Assembly (NCBI RefSeq): GCF_014637405.1
Contig: NZ_BMEY01000019.1
Coordinates: 19,100 to 83,099 of the forward strand
Reading direction: 5' to 3'
DNA: 64,000 bases
Origin: Ornithinibacillus halotolerans
GTDB taxonomy: Bacteria > Bacillota > Bacilli > Bacillales > Amphibacillaceae
Positions 10,833 through 20,321 of this stretch are shown in pieces. The translations under genes and the position numbers were made by a program. How positions within the stretch are numbered: the stretch's first letter is position 1; each line of letters opens with the position of its first letter. Under the pieces are notes generated by a model. The model made no database searches. It saw only the letters and a program-made list of their open reading frames with translations, and was not told the DNA's origin.

Positions 10833-12110
10833 TTATGCACTTTCTTTTGGTAATTTTGTAAACTCATCTATTACCGTTCCATCAGAAAAATATAGCTTAG
10901 GTCTGCCATTTTCGTTCGTTACTGTTTCCTTAGTTATTACACATTTCGTAATATCTTCTCTTGAAGGAAGTTCGAACATTACTTCAAGCATTATTGATTC
11001 GATAATGGAACGTAATCCTCGAGCACCGGTTTTTCGTTCAATTGCTTTTTTAGCAATTTCCACTAATGCTTCGTCTTCAAATTCTAATTCTACATTATCC
11101 ATCTGGAATAATTTTTGATATTGTTTAACAAGTGCATTTTTTGGCTTTGTTAATATTTCGACTAATGCCTCTTCATCTAATGGCTCTAAGCTACCAATAA
11201 CAGGTAATCTCCCTATAAATTCAGGAATTAAACCGTATCGATGTAAATCCTCAGGCAATACTCGTGCAAGCAGTTGGCCTTTATCTAAATCCTCTTGCTT
11301 CTCATTAGCACCAAAGCCAATAACTTTTTTCCCAAGTCTTCTCTTAATTACTTGTTCAATACCATCAAATGCCCCACCACAAATAAATAGGATATTTGTT
11401 GTATCAATCTGAATGAATTCTTGGTGTGGATGCTTACGCCCACCTTGAGGTGGAACACTTGCTACAGTTCCTTCAAGGATTTTCAGAAGGGCTTGCTGAA
11501 CCCCTTCACCAGATACGTCTCTCGTAATCGATGGATTTTCTGATTTACGGGCAACCTTGTCTATTTCATCGATATAAATAATTCCCTTTTCGGCTTTTTC
11601 TATGTCATAATCTGCTGCTTGTATTAATTTCAATAGAATATTTTCTACATCTTCACCAACATAACCTGCCTCTGTTAACGAGGTAGCATCAGCCATTGCA
11701 AATGGAACATTTAAAATACGTGCTAGTGTTTGTGCAAGTAATGTTTTTCCACTTCCTGTCGGTCCAATCATCGCTATGTTACTTTTTGATATTTCAACAT
11801 CATCATTGTTCTTTGGTGAGTTAATACGTTTATAGTGATTGTATACAGCTACAGATAAATTCTTTTTAGCTTTTTCCTGACCAATTACATAATCGTCTAG
11901 AATTTCACAAATTTCCTTAGGCTTTGGAACTTCTTTAAATTCTAATTCTTCCTCTGTACCTAATTCTTCTTCTACAATTTCTGTGCAAAGCTCTATACAT
12001 TCATCACATATATAAACGCCAGGACCAGCAACTAGCTTTCGAACTTGTTCTTGGCTTTTCCCACAGAACGAACATTTCAGCTGTCCTTTTTCATCATTAA
12101 ATTTAAACAT
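10833..12110 (-). CDS. clpX: ATP-dependent Clp protease ATP-binding subunit ClpX
   Basis: An AAA+ unfoldase that feeds substrates to ClpP. It has 425 residues. The chosen ATG at 12110 gives the canonical [18 protein letters not shown] start and has AGGGGTG upstream; a GTG at 12122 lies inside that site. Seen in order: a C4 zinc-binding domain (cysteines about 13, 16, 35, 38), Walker A GPTGSGKT (about 117), pore loop AGYVGED, Walker [10 protein letters not shown], and the ClpP-docking loop VIGFGA. Both flanking intergenic regions contain terminators, so it is probably monocistronic. Confidence 0.97.
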   Translation of the reverse strand: MFKFNDEKGQLKCSFCGKSQEQVRKLVAGPGVYICDECIELCTEIVEEELGTEEELEFKEVPKPKEICEILDDYVIGQEKAKKNLSVAVYNHYKRINSPKNNDDVEISKSNIAMIGPTGSGKTLLAQTLARILNVPFAMADATSLTEAGYVGEDVENILLKLIQAADYDIEKAEKGIIYIDEIDKVARKSENPSITRDVSGEGVQQALLKILEGTVASVPPQGGRKHPHQEFIQIDTTNILFICGGAFDGIEQVIKRRLGKKVIGFGANEKQEDLDKGQLLARVLPEDLHRYGLIPEFIGRLPVIGSLEPLDEEALVEILTKPKNALVKQYQKLFQMDNVELEFEDEALVEIAKKAIERKTGARGLRSIIESIMLEVMFELPSREDITKCVITKETVTNENGRPKLYFSDGTVIDEFTKLPKESA

Positions 12111-12171
12111 TAATTTTTTCACCCCTAAAGTTTCTGGTCAGATAACACAAACGTAAAGTTAACTATTAGCT

Positions 12172-12199
12172 ATCATATCAGAAGCAGTTTTTAAAACAA
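12172..12199 (-). promoter_or_regulatory. Candidate SigA promoter of clpX
   Basis: TTGTTT (12194-12199) and TATGAT (12172-12177), 16 bases apart on the minus strand and about 60 bases before the start. The rest of this long intergenic region, up to the tig terminator at 12446, is very AT-rich and shows nothing else I can support. Confidence 0.45.
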
Positions 12200-12445
12200 A
12201 ATAAAATACATTAATTTTCTGTATAAAATTTTGATTATATTCATTTAAGTTAATTTTCAAGTGGAGTAATCATAACCATATCCATACAGTTTATATTTTA
12301 TTATTATATATAGTATATGTCACTATGCCCAATAAAATTGACAATGATTCGCAAAGTAAAATACTTTGTTTATTATCATACTAAAAAATTGTGAAAAATA
12401 CTAAGGAATCGCATTGGTTAGGATATTATTATCTTTGGTTAAAAA

Positions 12446-12472
12446 AACAAGGTACGAATTTCGCACCTTGTT
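12446..12472 (-). terminator. Terminator after tig
   Basis: AACAAGGTACGAA (12446-12458) pairs with 12460-12472 apart from one wobble; on the minus strand a T run follows. Confidence 0.85.
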
Positions 12473-12502
12473 TGTCTTGTATATTATCAGTTTGTAATAT
12501 AA

Positions 12503-13792
12503 TTATGCAACTGTTTTGCTGTTTTCAACTAGGAAATCAATTGCTTTACGGAATAATAGATCTTCTTTAAGAGCATCTGTGTTACCACCAAGCATTTGTA
12601 CTAGTTGATCTGCATCTGTACCATACATTTCAGCCATTGTTTGTAACTCTTTGTTTAAATCTTCATCTGATACTTCTAGATTTTCAGCTTTAACAATTGC
12701 TTCTAATGTTAAGTTTGTTTTCACACGTTTACCAGCATCTTCACGCATTTGTTCTTTTAAAGCATTCTCATCTTGACCAGAGAATTGATAGTAAAGGTCT
12801 AAAGTCATACCTTGCATTTGTAAACGCTGCTCGAATTCGCGCATCATACGATCAAGTTCGGAATCAACCATAACTTCTGGTACTTCAACTTCTGCGTTAT
12901 CAGTAGCTTTATTAATAAGCTCTTCACGTTTCGCATTTTCAGCTGTTTGTTTTTTCTCTGACTCTAGTTGTTCGCGTTTCTTGGTTTTTAATGCTTCAAG
13001 TGTTTCTACTTCATCATCAACATCTTTTGCAAATTCATCATCAAGTTCAGGAAGTTCTTTAGTTTTAATCTCATGGATTGTTACTTTAAAAGTAGCTTCT
13101 TTACCTGCTAATTCTTCTGCATGATAATCTTCTGGAAAAGTAACGTTAATGTCTGTTTCCACTCCGGCTTCTTTACCGACAAGTTGTTCTTCAAATCCAG
13201 GGATAAATTGACCAGAACCGATTTCTAATGAATGGTTTTCACCTTTTCCACCATCAAATGCTTCACCATCTAAGAAACCTTCGAAGTCCATAACAACTGT
13301 ATCGCCTTCTTCAACAGTTCCTTCTTCTTTAACAACAAGTTCAGCATGACGCTCTCTTAATTGATTGATTTCATTATCCACATCTTCGTCAGAAACAGTA
13401 ACTTCAAGTTCTTCTACTTCAAGACCTTTGTACTCACCAAGTTTTACTTCAGGTTTAACTGTTACTTCTGCAGTGAATACTAGTGCTTTACCTCTTTCAA
13501 TTTCGTCAATATCAATACTTGGTTGATCGATTGGATCAATTCCTGATTCTTCTACAGCTTTCACATAAGCTTCAGGAAGCACGATATCTACTGCATCTTG
13601 GTATAATGATTCTACACCAAAACGTTTTTCAAATAATGGACGAGGCATCTTCCCTTTACGGAAACCTGGTACTTGAACTGTTTTAACAACTTTTTTGAAA
13701 GCTTTATCTAGAGCAGTTTCAAATTCCTCTGCAGAAACTTCAAACGTTAATACTCCTTCATTGCCTTCTTTTTTCTCCCATTTTACTGACAT
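12503..13792 (-). CDS. tig: Trigger factor
   Basis: A ribosome-bound chaperone and peptidyl-prolyl isomerase acting on nascent chains. It has 429 residues from the ATG at 13792, which has GGAGGG upstream; the frame extends to 13807 but without a better site. The N-terminal domain carries the ribosome-docking loop [19 protein letters not shown] (about 44-62). The FKBP-like PPIase domain follows (about 160-245, [20 protein letters not shown]), then a long helical C-terminal domain. The upstream neighbour is the TPR protein, as in B. subtilis. Confidence 0.97.
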   Translation of the reverse strand: MSVKWEKKEGNEGVLTFEVSAEEFETALDKAFKKVVKTVQVPGFRKGKMPRPLFEKRFGVESLYQDAVDIVLPEAYVKAVEESGIDPIDQPSIDIDEIERGKALVFTAEVTVKPEVKLGEYKGLEVEELEVTVSDEDVDNEINQLRERHAELVVKEEGTVEEGDTVVMDFEGFLDGEAFDGGKGENHSLEIGSGQFIPGFEEQLVGKEAGVETDINVTFPEDYHAEELAGKEATFKVTIHEIKTKELPELDDEFAKDVDDEVETLEALKTKKREQLESEKKQTAENAKREELINKATDNAEVEVPEVMVDSELDRMMREFEQRLQMQGMTLDLYYQFSGQDENALKEQMREDAGKRVKTNLTLEAIVKAENLEVSDEDLNKELQTMAEMYGTDADQLVQMLGGNTDALKEDLLFRKAIDFLVENSKTVA

Positions 13793-13941
13793 AAAAATTC
13801 CCTCCAAAATCTATTATTTCTATTAACTACTTTAATTCATTAATTAGATAGGTTTATGTGTTCATAAAACGTTTTTAAATTTGCAACCATCTTATTATAC
13901 CATAATTACTTAGCCTTTCAAGACATAAGCTAAAGTTCCTT

Positions 13942-14913
13942 TTATTCATGAATAATAGATAAATATAACTGTTCACAGTTTAATATATCATTTAAATACT
14001 GGTCTACTTTAGCATGATTAGATAAGGCATTAGTTGTTTGCTGAAACAGTTCATCACCTATACGTAGTAAACTTCTCGCGATATCACCAGCATTGTCAAA
14101 AGGTGGAATAATTGGAAATAATACATATAAATATCGATAAAGTAACCTTTCTAAAAAGTTATAAAGGGTCGGATTACTTTGCTCGACATCTTTTATAATA
14201 TTTATTACCGCCACATATGTCGGATGTGTTTGAATTTTTGATAAGTTAATAGGGATTACTTGTAATTCTTGCCCAAATTTATGTACATTAACCATTTTTG
14301 AATAATTATGATTAGCTAATATAAATAATAATTCTGTTTTTATTACTGGGTGAACTTCCGCTTCATTTAAAACCGGAATAATTCGTTCATCCAATTCCTT
14401 CATCACTGTTTGAAGATTCATGATAGACTGCCACTGTTTGTCATAATTTGATTGCTGAATCGCTGCTAATAGTTCATCAACGTACATCGAAGATTTCTTG
14501 TCATCAATCTCCGTTACCATTGTTTTACTCATATTGTACAGCTGCAAAAATTGCTCCCTTAACAGTTCAGGCAATCCTTTTGAATGGAGCTCATCCTCTA
14601 AACGTTCCATTAATAATTCATACTTGTTAGTTTGAAATAATATTGTGAAATACATATGTAAATAATGATAGTAATGTTTATTATTTTTATCACTAATTAT
14701 TTCCTCACAAAGTTCTTCCGCTTCTTGATAACGGTATAACTCCATTAAACACATTAGTTTACCGATTAAAATTTCATGGTCATTCTTGCTGAACTGTAAC
14801 AATTTATTTAATTTTTCCAGGGCTTCTTCATATTGTTTTTCTTGAATATGGTAAAAGCTTTCTTCCTTTAAATTAGACTCCCACCTCGGGAACATGATAA
14901 TATTCTCATCCAT
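13942..14913 (-). CDS. TPR-repeat protein, YsoA-like
   Basis: 323 residues, acidic and helical throughout. The N-terminal 90 residues contain at least two recognisable tetratricopeptide-like helical pairs (QEKQYEEALEKLNKLLQF, LMELYRYQEAEELCEEI). There is no signal peptide or membrane segment, so it should be a cytoplasmic scaffold. Placement immediately upstream of tig matches ysoA of B. subtilis, whose function is not established. The identification rests mainly on position and TPR character. Confidence 0.75.
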   Translation of the reverse strand: MDENIIMFPRWESNLKEESFYHIQEKQYEEALEKLNKLLQFSKNDHEILIGKLMCLMELYRYQEAEELCEEIISDKNNKHYYHYLHMYFTILFQTNKYELLMERLEDELHSKGLPELLREQFLQLYNMSKTMVTEIDDKKSSMYVDELLAAIQQSNYDKQWQSIMNLQTVMKELDERIIPVLNEAEVHPVIKTELLFILANHNYSKMVNVHKFGQELQVIPINLSKIQTHPTYVAVINIIKDVEQSNPTLYNFLERLLYRYLYVLFPIIPPFDNAGDIARSLLRIGDELFQQTTNALSNHAKVDQYLNDILNCEQLYLSIIHE

Positions 14914-14966
14914 GACTTCCCTCCTCTATTAAATAAGTGTAAACGAAAAAAGTAGTTAAATACACT

Positions 14967-15001
14967 AAAAAAAGAAACCTATAAAAATAGGTTTCTTTTT
15001 T
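14967..15001. terminator. Terminator of the tRNA pair
   Basis: A near-perfect stem with a run of A on one side and T on the other (14967-14982 with 14987-15001). It lies directly downstream of tRNA-Arg on the minus strand. Confidence 0.85.
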
Positions 15002-15006
15002 GTTAG

Positions 15007-15080
15007 CGTCCCAGGAGAGATTCGAACTCCCGACCCACAGCTTAGAAGGCTGTTGCTCTATCCTGCTGAGCTACTGGGAC
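15007..15080 (-). tRNA. tRNA-Arg (anticodon TCT)
   Basis: A 7-bp acceptor stem (GTCCCAG with CTGGGAC), anticodon loop CTTCTAA on stem ACAGC/GCTGT, and T loop GTTCGAATC. It reads AGA codons. The 3' CCA is not encoded, unlike its tRNA-Gly neighbour. Confidence 0.96.
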
Positions 15081-15087
15081 ATATGTA

Positions 15088-15161
15088 TGGAGCGGGTGAT
15101 GGGAATCGAACCCACGACATTAGCTTGGAAGGCTAGAGTTTTACCATTAAACTACACCCGC
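15088..15161 (-). tRNA. tRNA-Gly (anticodon TCC)
   Basis: Acceptor stem GCGGGTG/CACCCGC, anticodon loop CTTCCAA, T loop GTTCGATTC, and an encoded CCA. It reads GGA codons. It is transcribed just ahead of tRNA-Arg, with a seven-base gap. Confidence 0.96.
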
Positions 15162-15213
15162 GTTGATTATTTAGTTTAAAATGTTAATTTAGTTGCCCGC
15201 GCCATGTTTGGTC

Positions 15214-15439
15214 CCATTATGCCTCTGCGTCTGCTAGCTTATTCGAAGATGTTTATTCCTCGAGGCAACTCGTAGCAAATCCGGTGGAAGTAATGCTCGT
15301 TACTACACCCGCTGTACTTCGGCTAAGTATTAGTTCAGCCATTATGCCCTTGCGTCTACTAGCATATTCGAGGATGTGTATTCCTCAGGGCAACTCGTAG
15401 CTTATTCGGTAGGAGTTTCGCTCGTTACTACACCCGCTG
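15214..15439. repeat. Two 101-base imperfect direct repeats beside tRNA-Gly
   Basis: Copy 1 (15214-15314) and copy 2 (15339-15439) have the same length, a 125-base period and about 80% identity by eye. Each contains a 46-base hairpin unit (15221-15266 and 15346-15391) with the closing stem GCCTC/GAGGC or GCCCT/AGGGC. Each ends with ACTACACCCGC, the reverse complement of the first 11 bases of the adjacent tRNA-Gly. No ORF or known RNA family is recognised. The rest of the 470-base gene-free stretch shows nothing besides the ysnB terminator. Confidence 0.85.
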
Positions 15440-15603
15440 CTGTCTGGCGAGGGTTAGTGGTGAACTTATTTGTTACTCTTCCCTAAAAAGCTTGAAGCAT
15501 TTTTTTGTGTTTCCGTTTTGGTCACAAGTGTTATTATAGGCAGTTTTGGATTTATTGTCAACACCTAAATTTAAATTTGTAATTTGCAGAATTTTTAATG
15601 GGT

Positions 15604-15628
15604 AAAGGGTACGGTTTAGGTACCCTTT
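15604..15628 (-). terminator. Hairpin after ysnB, probable terminator
   Basis: AAAGGGTAC (15604-15612) pairs with GTACCCTTT (15620-15628), just downstream of the ysnB stop. The T tract on the minus strand is weak. Confidence 0.5.
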
Positions 15629-15631
15629 AGA

Positions 15632-16147
15632 TCATTGATTTAACGAGGTTTTAAAGGATAATTCTGGAACAATTTCTCCTTCAATTGTGTAATATATAAC
15701 CTCTATTTCCTCTTTATCTTCCCATTTTACGACTGCGTATGTTTTTTCTTTTCTCATTCTTGGCTGTCTTACACTACCAGGATTTAGAAATAGTTTTCCT
15801 CTCGCTACTTCCGCTCCTGCAATGTGGGAATGCCCAAAACAAACAATATGCGCATTTACTTCTTCCGCATAATACGCCAAATTATTTAAATTCATTTTTA
15901 CATTATGTAAATGTCCATGGACAACAAGAAATGTTAAGCCATTAATTGTTTTTATCATTTCATTTGGAAAGTCACCATAGAAGTCACAATTTCCCTTTAC
16001 TGTATATATCCCTTTTAGTTCGGAGGAATTCTCTTGAAGTTCGGAATCACCACAATGAAAAATATAGTCTGGTTGCTCTCTCATTTTAATAACATTAATT
16101 TCGTTCGTTAAGCCATGAGTATCACTCATAATAACAACTTTCGTCAT
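15632..16147 (-). CDS. ysnB: Metallophosphoesterase, YfcE/MJ0936 family (YsnB)
   Basis: 171 residues of the calcineurin-like phosphodiesterase fold. Metal-binding motifs in order: MSDTHG (residue 8), FHCGDSE, GNCD, VHGH and CFGHSH, with NPGS closing the fold. Relatives hydrolyse phosphodiesters in a Mn-dependent manner; the cellular substrate is not known. It is the last gene of rph-rdgB-ysnB, 13 bases after rdgB. Confidence 0.9.
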   Translation of the reverse strand: MTKVVIMSDTHGLTNEINVIKMREQPDYIFHCGDSELQENSSELKGIYTVKGNCDFYGDFPNEMIKTINGLTFLVVHGHLHNVKMNLNNLAYYAEEVNAHIVCFGHSHIAGAEVARGKLFLNPGSVRQPRMRKEKTYAVVKWEDKEEIEVIYYTIEGEIVPELSFKTSLNQ

Positions 16148-16160
16148 ACATACCTCTCCA

Positions 16161-16757
16161 CTACTGTTGATTTTGTATCCATTCCTCTAGTTGTTTAATA
16201 GCATTTGCACGGTGACTAATTTTATTTTTTTCATCCGGCCCAAGTTCTGCCAATGTTTGATTGTACCCTTCAGGAATAAAAATAGGATCGTAACCAAATC
16301 CATGTATTCCTTTTTCTTCAAATCCAATAACACCTTCACAAGTACCTTTTTTATAAATAGTTGAATTTCCTGGGATCGATAGGGAAAGAACACAAACAAA
16401 TCTTGCAGTACGTTTCTCTACCGGTAGATCACCAAGTTCACGTAACACTTTTTCTATATTCTTTTTATCATCCTTTGGTTCGCCTGCATAACGAGCAGAA
16501 TATATTCCTGGCTTTCCACCAAGAGCATCGATAACTAAACCTGAATCATCCGCTAAAACTGGAATGTTTAAAATCTTAGCAATACCTTCAGATTTTAATG
16601 CTGCATTCTCCTCAAAGGTTTCCCCCGTTTCTTCTATATCGGGTAAATCTTCTTGTAAATCTAATAATGATTTTGCTATGATTCCATACCGTTCAAAAAA
16701 CACTTTAAATTCTTCAGCTTTACCTTTATTTTTGGTAGCAATTAATAATTCTTTCAT
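16161..16757 (-). CDS. rdgB: dITP/XTP pyrophosphatase (RdgB/HAM1 family)
   Basis: Removes deaminated purine nucleoside triphosphates from the nucleotide pool by hydrolysing them to monophosphates. It has 198 residues. Family signature: [11 protein letters not shown] at the start (substrate loop), [10 protein letters not shown] near 47, [17 protein letters not shown] near 68, and FGYDPIFIP plus [10 protein letters not shown] in the C-terminal half. Its ATG overlaps the rph stop by four bases. Known as ysnA in B. subtilis. Confidence 0.95.
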   Translation of the reverse strand: MKELLIATKNKGKAEEFKVFFERYGIIAKSLLDLQEDLPDIEETGETFEENAALKSEGIAKILNIPVLADDSGLVIDALGGKPGIYSARYAGEPKDDKKNIEKVLRELGDLPVEKRTARFVCVLSLSIPGNSTIYKKGTCEGVIGFEEKGIHGFGYDPIFIPEGYNQTLAELGPDEKNKISHRANAIKQLEEWIQNQQ

Positions 16758-17518
16758 TTTTTATTTCCTTCTTTTACAGTTTCACCAATTCGATTAGCTA
16801 AGTCACCAATTGTTGCTTTTTGTTTTTCAAAGATTTCCATTAGTCCTTCATTAGCAAGACTTAATAATGTTTGTAGCTGTTCCATAGAAAATGTTGCTTC
16901 TTCTCCAGTTCCTTGGATTTCTACAAATTCACCGGAACCTGTCATTACAATATTCATATCTACATGCGCTTTCGAGTCTTCCTCATAATTTAAATCTAGA
17001 ATCTCAGCCCCATTTGGAAGGATTCCAACTGATGTGGCCGCTAAGAAATCAATTACTGGCATTTTCTTCAATACATTAGTTTCTAACAACTTGCCAAATG
17101 CCAGTACCATAGCAACATATGCCCCAGTTATGGAAGCTGTTCTAGTTCCACCATCCGCTTGAATAACGTCACAATCGATCCAAATTGTTCTTTCACCGAT
17201 ATTTTCTAAGTCTACTACGGAGCGTAGAGCTCTTCCGATAAGGCGTTGAATTTCCATTGTTCTTCCAGAAACTTTTCCTCTTGAAGATTCTCGAATATTT
17301 CTATCTTGTGTCGCTCTTGGTAACATCGCATATTCTGCTGTAATCCAACCTTTACCTTGTCCACGCATAAAAGGAGGAACTCTGTCTTCGATCGTTGCAT
17401 TACAAATTACTTTTGTATCGCCAACCTCTATGAACACAGAGCCTTCTGGATGTTTAATAAAATTGCTAGTTATTGTAATTGGTCGTAATTCATTTTTGTT
17501 ACGTTGATCATTTCTCAA
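16754..17518 (-). CDS. rph: Ribonuclease PH
   Basis: A phosphorolytic 3'-exoribonuclease that trims tRNA precursors. It has 254 residues. The start codon is TTG, nine bases after AGGAGG. Family features: [59 protein letters not shown] and the phosphate-site region [20 protein letters not shown]. It begins the rph-rdgB-ysnB unit. Confidence 0.96.
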   Translation of the reverse strand: MRNDQRNKNELRPITITSNFIKHPEGSVFIEVGDTKVICNATIEDRVPPFMRGQGKGWITAEYAMLPRATQDRNIRESSRGKVSGRTMEIQRLIGRALRSVVDLENIGERTIWIDCDVIQADGGTRTASITGAYVAMVLAFGKLLETNVLKKMPVIDFLAATSVGILPNGAEILDLNYEEDSKAHVDMNIVMTGSGEFVEIQGTGEEATFSMEQLQTLLSLANEGLMEIFEKQKATIGDLANRIGETVKEGNKK

Positions 17519-17605
17519 TATAAAACTCCTCCTTCTCTCGATTAGCTTATCATATTTTACTGGAAAGATTCACCTTATTACATTACCACTTGTACTTATT
17601 ATTTC

Positions 17606-17642
17606 CAAAAAAAAAAAAGAGGAGCATAAAATATACTCCTCT
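17606..17642 (-). terminator. Terminator after gerM
   Basis: AGAGGAG (17618-17624) pairs with CTCCTCT (17636-17642), and the minus strand ends in a run of about twelve Ts. gerM is thereby separated from rph. Confidence 0.9.
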
Positions 17643-17650
17643 ACCTTTTA

Positions 17651-18712
17651 TTATAGCTTTTCAGATGGAACAAATACGTCTCTCGTTACAGGTTCTGTAT
17701 ACACTTCTCCATTTTCATTAGCGATTTGTTCTACATTTTCAACCTTTACATCGACAGCTTGGATGTTCTCTTGTTCGGTTAATGTTCGTACTATAGTTTC
17801 CATTACTTGGTCAGAAATTACTCCATTCTCCATGTCTTTTAATATCTCTTGACTGAACACTAATTCTAATACACCACTGTTTAATTTTGGTTCGTCTAGT
17901 AAGACAGTTCTTTCATCAAAGACTTGCATCAAATTCGTTTCATAGGTTGGCCCTTCGATCAGTGCCTGAACAATCGCAAGGTGAACATCATCATTTTCTA
18001 CGTTTACGTATCGAGTGACTGGAACAAAATACTCTGTATCATTATGTTCTGTTGGATAATACATTGTCACCGTTTGGCTATTTATTAAATCCACGGTATC
18101 TGATTCAATAATATTAATTCCATTTGCCCTCGTATATCCGTTAGCAATTGGAGTACCATCTACAGGCATAACTTGTAAATCTTCTCCATCTACTCGTAAT
18201 TTCACACGTTCCACATTATCAAATTGTGTTAATGTAAACGTCATGGCTTCTAAAATTCTCATTTCTTCACTTGCTTGATATTCCTTAAATTCCTCTGACA
18301 GATCTACAGTAATTGTACCATCTTCAATACTTGCACCTAGAATCTCTGTATCCGCAGGTAATACTGCCTGAAATCCATTTGGTAATAAAGAAGTTACAGG
18401 ACCATCCTTAACAAGATACTCTAACAATTGAGTTGCCACTTCTTTAGATTCTGGGACCGGTAATTCAATAGATTGTGGTGCAACTAATCCATTCGAATCT
18501 AGTAAATACAGTTGGCGTTCTACAGTTTGATTACTTTCTACCTCGCCATCCACATTTTCATCTTCTGTGGTTGAAGATTGCTCACTTCCGTCTACTGCCT
18601 CAGCATTCTGAGGTGGATCAATATCAGGTAAAGATTGTTCACCCTGGAAACATCCTGCTAATAATAATGAACTGAATGCCACTACCAAAATGAGTGTTAA
18701 ATGCTTTCTCAT
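17651..18712 (-). CDS. gerM: Germination/sporulation lipoprotein GerM
   Basis: 353 residues. A lipoprotein signal peptide ends in LLLAGC (Cys21). Then comes an acidic, Ser/Thr-rich linker, then two tandem GerMN domains (about 70-190 and 215-345) with the repeated pattern P...LEYLVKDGP and VQALIEGPTYET. In B. subtilis GerM is needed for efficient sporulation and germination and acts in the space between the two forespore membranes. Start ATG behind GGAGGG. Confidence 0.94.
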   Translation of the reverse strand: MRKHLTLILVVAFSSLLLAGCFQGEQSLPDIDPPQNAEAVDGSEQSSTTEDENVDGEVESNQTVERQLYLLDSNGLVAPQSIELPVPESKEVATQLLEYLVKDGPVTSLLPNGFQAVLPADTEILGASIEDGTITVDLSEEFKEYQASEEMRILEAMTFTLTQFDNVERVKLRVDGEDLQVMPVDGTPIANGYTRANGINIIESDTVDLINSQTVTMYYPTEHNDTEYFVPVTRYVNVENDDVHLAIVQALIEGPTYETNLMQVFDERTVLLDEPKLNSGVLELVFSQEILKDMENGVISDQVMETIVRTLTEQENIQAVDVKVENVEQIANENGEVYTEPVTRDVFVPSEKL

Positions 18713-18790
18713 GCCATTCCCTCCTACGATGGTTTGTACTAATATGTATACGAGCCTATCTCATATTTAGACCAAAAATTTTAGTCAACA

Positions 18791-18848
18791 AAAAAAAGAG
18801 TCTATCCCAATTTAGACATAATTGCCTGTAGCTTATTGGAATAAACCC
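18791..18848 (-). terminator. Terminator after racE
   Basis: A 14-base stem with several G-U pairs (18798-18811 against 18835-18848), followed on the minus strand by a long T run. Confidence 0.75.
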
Positions 18849-18876
18849 TTTTATTATTTACTAACTTCTAGGTAGT

Positions 18877-19689
18877 TTAAATTACTACTTTTTCAATAGA
18901 AACTGATTTTAAGTTTTCTATATTACTATTGAAGATTTTTTGTGTTAAGGATGTGAATAACCCCACATCTCCTGTCGTATAAAATTGATGAGCACATAAT
19001 CCGTTATTAATATTTAACAACTGATTAACTTGTAAAATCGTGCTAGTCTCTCTTGCTGTTTCTTCACTAGAAGAAATCAAAATAATTTCAGGACCTACAA
19101 CTTGTTGAATAACATCTTTTAATAATGGGTAATGGGTGCAACCTAATATAATAGTATCCATTTCTTCTTTTATTAGAAATGGGGACAAAGTTTGTTTTAC
19201 TGTCTCCAAAGCTTCAGGTCCATTCAGGATTCCTTTTTCTACCATCGGAACAAATAATGGACAAGCCAAAGAGGTTGATTGAATATTTGGTTTTAACATT
19301 TTAAGCGCATGACTATACGCATTACTTTTAACAGTACCCTCAGTACCTATTATCCCAACATAGTCTTTAACAGTGGATTTAATTGCTGCTCGTGCACCAG
19401 GTTGAATAACACCGACAACTGGTATGGAAAGTTTGTTTTGTAATTCTGTTAACGTATAAGCAGTTGCTGTGTTACATGCTATTACTAACATTTTAATATC
19501 TTTCGTTAATAAAAAATCAACCATTTCCCAGGTGAATTTTTTAATTTCTTCTGGAGTTCTTGGCCCATATGGACATCTTTTTGTATCACCAAGATAGATT
19601 AGCTTTTCCTTTGGCAATTGTCTCATTAACTCATGTACAACGGTCAAACCACCGACTCCTGAATCAATGACGCCTATCGGTTTATTCAA
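18877..19689 (-). CDS. racE: Glutamate racemase
   Basis: Cofactor-independent interconversion of L- and D-glutamate, supplying D-Glu for peptidoglycan. It has 270 residues. Motifs: IDSGVGGLTV (Asp9 region), YLGDTKRCPYGPRT, catalytic cysteines in ACNTATA (about 72) and LGCTHYPLL (about 184). It follows the MarR gene by 23 bases and is probably cotranscribed with it, as in B. subtilis. Confidence 0.96.
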   Translation of the reverse strand: MNKPIGVIDSGVGGLTVVHELMRQLPKEKLIYLGDTKRCPYGPRTPEEIKKFTWEMVDFLLTKDIKMLVIACNTATAYTLTELQNKLSIPVVGVIQPGARAAIKSTVKDYVGIIGTEGTVKSNAYSHALKMLKPNIQSTSLACPLFVPMVEKGILNGPEALETVKQTLSPFLIKEEMDTIILGCTHYPLLKDVIQQVVGPEIILISSSEETARETSTILQVNQLLNINNGLCAHQFYTTGDVGLFTSLTQKIFNSNIENLKSVSIEKVVI

Positions 19690-19712
19690 TACTATTCGCC
19701 TCTTCTAAGTTG

Positions 19713-20165
19713 TTATTTTTCATTGACAATTTTCATTTGTTGATGAAGTAATTCAAGTAGTTCAATTAACATGTTAGATTGGTCTTCAGTAAAATTTTCT
19801 AATACATCACGTAGATATTCCTGCCTCTTTAATATTACTTCTTCAATAATGCGATGTCCTTTTTCTAACACATGGATACGTACTACTCGTCTATCATTTG
19901 TATCACGAATTCTTTCCACTAAATTATTTTTTTCCATACGATCAACTAAATCAGTAGTTGTACTAAAAGCAAGACCATTTTTAGCAGATAATTCTCCGAT
20001 TGTAAGATCTCCCTCTTCTTTTAACCACTGTAAAGCAATAAATTGTGGATTGGTAATGGGATAATTATTAAGTATTTTACGTCCATTTTGTTTAATTCCA
20101 CCTGATATATGCCTTAACGTTTTTTCTAGTTTTGCAATTATTTCATCTGAAAAAGGTTTATTCAA
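19713..20165 (-). CDS. ysmB: MarR-family transcriptional regulator (YsmB-like)
   Basis: 150 residues with a winged helix: LTIGELSAKNGLAFSTTTDLVDRMEKNNLVERI is cut by the wing DTNDRRVVRIHV, and long N- and C-terminal dimer helices flank it. The start is TTG behind GGGAGGT. The ligand and targets are unknown. The upstream region holds three ACTTATGYTTTA repeats that could be its operator (inferred). Transcribed with racE and divergently from gerE. Confidence 0.88.
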   Translation of the reverse strand: MNKPFSDEIIAKLEKTLRHISGGIKQNGRKILNNYPITNPQFIALQWLKEEGDLTIGELSAKNGLAFSTTTDLVDRMEKNNLVERIRDTNDRRVVRIHVLEKGHRIIEEVILKRQEYLRDVLENFTEDQSNMLIELLELLHQQMKIVNEK

Positions 20166-20180
20166 AACGTTACCTCCCGA

Positions 20181-20248
20181 ACTTATGCTTTACTTATGCT
20201 TTAATATAGTCATATTTTATCATAAAAGCTCGAAAAACTTATGTTTTA
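20181..20248. repeat. Three ACTTATGYTTTA repeats around the ysmB promoter
   Basis: Copies at 20181-20192 and 20192-20203 are direct and 11 bases apart. A third (ACTTATGTTTTA) starts at 20237. They flank the probable ysmB promoter, where a repeat-recognising regulator would bind. Functional role inferred. Confidence 0.45.
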
Positions 20249-20321
20249 TTTACAAAAACAATATTATTCGTTAAAAAATCTAGGTAATTTAATATATTTT
20301 TCGCAATCAAGAAATGTGCGC

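Noticed and set aside
12338..12372. TTGACA with a -10-like sequence on the plus strand
   Set aside because: No plus-strand gene follows; tig is on the minus strand and its terminator lies downstream. Probably chance in AT-rich DNA.
15214..15439. CRISPR array
   Set aside because: Only two imperfect 101-base copies with a 24-base gap, no spacer pattern and no cas genes nearby.
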